Below are positions 43,917-46,561 of a DNA stretch of 46,561 bases, piece after piece; position 1 is the first letter of the stretch, and each line of letters opens with the position of its first letter. This DNA is from Sphingobacteriales bacterium TSM_CSM. Its GTDB lineage: Bacteria > Bacteroidota > Bacteroidia > Chitinophagales > UBA2359. The stretch covers positions 1 to 46,561 of the forward strand of contig MTCR01000099.1 in assembly GCA_002212725.1 (NCBI GenBank), written 5' to 3'. Below the pieces are notes generated by a model. It had not been told where the DNA came from and ran no database searches. It saw only the letters and a list, made by a program, of their open reading frames with translations. The position numbers and the translations under genes are program-made.

Positions 43917-46050
43917 ATGATTAACATCAGAGACATGCAATCTGCACCCGCAAACTCCACCGATGACTGGCTGTCGGCATTTTATGAAGCCCAATTAAGT
44001 CTTGCGCAAAACACATCAGGGGGGGGGTATAATATATTTTCCGCCGGGAGATTATTATTTCCATAATACTTTGCAGATTTTTGGTGCGCCCATATTACGC
44101 GGTTCGGGCGCAGGCAACACCCGGCTTATTGTAAAAGCGCCCTATGAGCAGCACCCCTATGATGCCGCCCTATTTAAACCCGTTGATGGCATGATTATTC
44201 ATTTTAATGCAGGTATGCTGGGAACAGGCAGGTTGGTAAATCTGCCCCCCTCCGCCTCGGCACCGCCCGACCTCGTTCCACGCATTGCCCCCAATATTGA
44301 TACCGCCGCCAACTGGCCAAGCGGTTTTACTGCCAACATGTTGTTTGCCGGAAATTTTGTAACCAATGCTACACCGGTATTGGAGCATTTTTCTCTTATC
44401 TATGAGGAACACCCCGGTAACCAACCCCTTTTCCACAATTCGGAAGACCCTCGCTTAGGTTTCGGACATGGCATAGTAGTTCATAAACGAGCCGAAATAC
44501 GCAACTGCGCCATTTCGGGCTTTCCGGGCGATGGCATTCGCCTTACCGGTACAAATGCATATACACAGTTTATAGACGGTATGCGAATATGGGGGTTCTA
44601 TAAATTTGTTAACGGACAACTTCTGTTTAATCCCCCCAATCCAAACAACAGTTATAACGAACAAACTTTGTCTTTATCGCTAAATACCATTTTGGTCAAA
44701 TATTCTGCGCCCGGTAATATAGTGCAAAATTTAGCTGCATTGGGTGTTTCTTTGGTGCAAACAGGCGGCAGCACATTAAATAACAACACACCGGTAAGCA
44801 ATTTAACTGCGGTGGTTGAAATACTGCCCGGAGGCGACCCCGATCTGGCTACTTTCTTAAGCGTTTCAATAGGAGCATCTAATACCATAGGAAGCATAGA
44901 GATAACAGCCAATAATCCTGCACCTTGGGGCATACATCCCGTGCATATAACGGGCAGTTTTACAGATGCAGGAGGAACAACTGTAAATTTTGTTTCAGGA
45001 GTATTTTATTTATATGTATGCGATGATGTGCATAATGACTACCCCGGCAGTGTTTATACCAATGTAAACGTGAGCCAGTTGAACAATGTGCGGGTAAGCA
45101 AATGTGGGCGGCACGGTATATATGTTGCCTATTTAGACGCCAATGCAGGCGCTACGGTGGGCGGTGTTTTTGAAAAAAACGGCGGCTGGGGCTTGTACGA
45201 AGCCAGCGCATTGGGTAATACCTATATTGGCTGCCATAGTGCCGGAAATGAACTGGGAGCGTACTATACCCCTGCCGAAAATCTGGTAAGCAGCAATTTA
45301 TTTGTGGGCTGCACCGGCGAGGGGGTAGTTTTAATACACCCGCCTTCGCAGTGGATTGGCGGAAGCAGCCAACAAATACCCGACTATACCCCCGAAGGAT
45401 ATTTGAGAAACAGCGCGGCAACATTAAACCAAGGCGGCATTTTTCCGCTGTTCAGGCAAAAAATACGGGTCAACAATATTGCCCACCTTACCCCCAATGC
45501 ACAAACCGGCCCACCCGGCGGACAAGGCGTATTTTTTGATGCAGGCGGCGAAACTAACCAAATTGCCGGCTTCGGAAACCTACAGGAAAAAGACTGGGAC
45601 CTGACGCTAACCAATCTGCCTGAGTTGGTATATGCCTTTGTACGGCAAGGCTTAGATGATGGCCGCCCCCTTGCTCTCTCCGGCTTATTTTCTGAGCATT
45701 TGCCGCCGGGTATGCCCTGGCTGCACAACCCCTTCTTTATTAGCAACAACAATACAGCACCCAGAGTAAGGGTAACCGTGGGGAGTGGCGCACCAAAAGC
45801 GGAACAGGTGTATTGGAATGGGTTTCCTGTGCAAGTGCCGGGTATAAGTCCAGATGGATCACCTATATCAAATCCTTTACTTAGAGTTTTAGGCAATATG
45901 GGCGATCTACATTTTAATAGCTTACCTGAGAATACAGTGAATAACAAATACGTAGCTTATATCTGCACTGCCAAATTTGTATATAACGAAACAGCCCCTG
46001 ATATCTCTACCGGTGCTGTTTGGCAACCATTTTGGTTAATTAATTTTTAA
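43917..46050 (+). CDS. pectate-lyase-like beta-helix protein, frameshifted at a 9-G tract
   Basis: Read as one gene of about 710 aa. The first 34 codons, from MINIRDMQSAP to NTSGGG, start at the ATG at 43917 behind a strong promoter; they include the segment DDWLSAFYEAQ, the usual opening of pectate lyase-3 superfamily proteins. The G9 tract (44019-44027) then breaks the frame; the rest continues in the next frame as IIYFPPGDYYFHNTLQI, the usual next step of that fold. Eight G would join them. The body is a right-handed beta-helix to about residue 520 (RNCAISGFPGDGIRL, VGGVFEKNGGWGLYE), followed by beta-rich C-terminal parts. There is no signal peptide and no T9SS tail, unlike the other large proteins here. 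Roles seen for this fold: polysaccharide binding or cleavage, tail-spike-like fibres. Followed after 12 nt by another gene. Confidence 0.78.
44019..44027 (+). repeat. G9 homopolymer at the frame break
   Basis: Nine consecutive G coding for the Gly-Gly-Gly of the fold. With eight G the frame would be open for 710 codons; with nine the first frame ends at a TAA soon after, at about 44064. Confidence 0.8.
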
Positions 46051-46062
46051 AATCCTATTACC

Positions 46063-46561
46063 ATGAAACGGACACTCTTTATACCATTGCTTTTGCTTTG
46101 CTGCCATAGCATCTTTGCAGCAGGGTGGTGTAAATACTATATTTCTGAGCCATCAAACTATAATAGCTATGTTTATAATTTCTTTGAATTAAATGATACC
46201 ACATATCTCAGTACCGGACTTCATCCGAATAGAGTGTTTTTAAACGCTGTTACAGGCGATACCATTTCAACAAGTGGAAATTCCGGAGGACATTCAGTTC
46301 GCACACCCGACGGAGGGTTTATGATGAGTATGTCCAAAATTTCCCCCAATTTTGAATTGGAATGGTATGTTTCATATACCGATATTATGAACATCGGCAT
46401 AATTGACGCAATCACCCCCTATCCCGACAGCAGTGGCAATATATGGTATTATACAGGTTGGTCAGGACCTATAACTTGGGGCGATTTCACGAGCCAGCCT
46501 GCTAATTACCCCTGTTTATGGCGCGTAAATGCCGATGGAACACACTCATCATCAGTAACCA
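46063..46561 (+). CDS. 5' part of a secreted protein gene, cut by the window end
   Basis: An open frame of 166 codons from the ATG at 46063 to the end, with no stop. Signal peptide MKRTLFIPLLLLCCHSIFAA, then a Tyr/Asn/Asp-rich all-beta sequence with PDGGFMMSMSK, WRVNADG and WYVSYTD segments. These resemble the propeller-like N-terminal part of the T9SS gene at 6657 (PDGGMYAVGQ, AKIDTNGN). It probably continues into PKD-type domains and a sorting domain beyond the window. It starts 12 nt after the beta-helix gene, so co-transcription is likely. Confidence 0.75.
   Translation, partial: MKRTLFIPLLLLCCHSIFAAGWCKYYISEPSNYNSYVYNFFELNDTTYLSTGLHPNRVFLNAVTGDTISTSGNSGGHSVRTPDGGFMMSMSKISPNFELEWYVSYTDIMNIGIIDAITPYPDSSGNIWYYTGWSGPITWGDFTSQPANYPCLWRVNADGTHSSSVT

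Noticed and set aside
44002-44004. TTG at 44002 as start of the second beta-helix gene
   Set aside because: It lies 85 nt inside a frame that has a perfect promoter, an ATG and the conserved opening of the fold. A start at 44002 would cut that opening off.

Overview
The window is a chromosomal segment of a Bacteroidota bacterium, probably of the Chitinophagales/Saprospirales kind, although nothing here fixes the order. The signs are C-terminal sorting domains of the type IX secretion system (T9SS, motif YPNP...PAGIY) on several large secreted proteins, a GldH gliding lipoprotein, a DUF2795 mini-protein, and promoter elements of the Bacteroidota type (TTTG, about 19-20 nt, TAnnTTTG). No plasmid, prophage, insertion sequence or CRISPR array is visible. 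Most of the window reads as ordinary chromosome with islands of fast-evolving surface-protein genes.

Layout. 1-2.7 kb: a cNMP-binding/CBS/nucleotidyltransferase signalling protein and a small outer-membrane-like protein. 2.8-8.8 kb: two large T9SS cargo genes; the first is split by a 7-G tract and the second carries palindromic DNA repeats inside its sorting domain. 8.9-9.2 kb: tRNA-Thr(CGU) and tRNA-Pro(CGG). 9.2-15.4 kb: a GH18-type hydrolase, a T9SS protein with three Kazal-like modules, and another T9SS protein. 15.5-24 kb: a PafA-like phosphatase, a PhoR-like histidine kinase, a flavin monooxygenase with an MFS/GPH transporter, a triple-repeat secreted protein, a small membrane protein and an NRDE/TANGO2 protein. 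24.1-24.35 kb: an unusual CAG-anticodon tRNA followed by a terminator and a large inverted-repeat structure. 24.5-28.7 kb: an SLBB polysaccharide-export protein and a thioredoxin-fold protein. 29.1-32.7 kb: smc. 32.9-35.7 kb: a single-chain MmeI-like restriction-modification enzyme. 35.8-39.7 kb: photolyase, YfiT-like DinB protein, gldH, DUF2795 and a cobalamin adenosyltransferase. 40-43.6 kb: a multidomain subtilase preceded by a small protein that resembles a free-standing subtilase prodomain. 43.9-46.56 kb: a beta-helix protein split by a 9-G tract, then the 5' part of another secreted gene that runs off the window.

How genes relate. The cell-envelope theme dominates: GldH belongs to the gliding/T9SS machinery, and at least five genes encode T9SS substrates. 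The strongest second-look signals are: two unlinked long G-tracts, each one base too long to keep a large beta-helix gene in frame, which suggests phase-variable expression (other 9-nt homopolymers in conserved genes here are intact); four palindromic repeat-like elements absorbed in frame into one sorting domain; the prodomain-like protein paired with the subtilase; and the short-variable-loop tRNA with a leucine anticodon.
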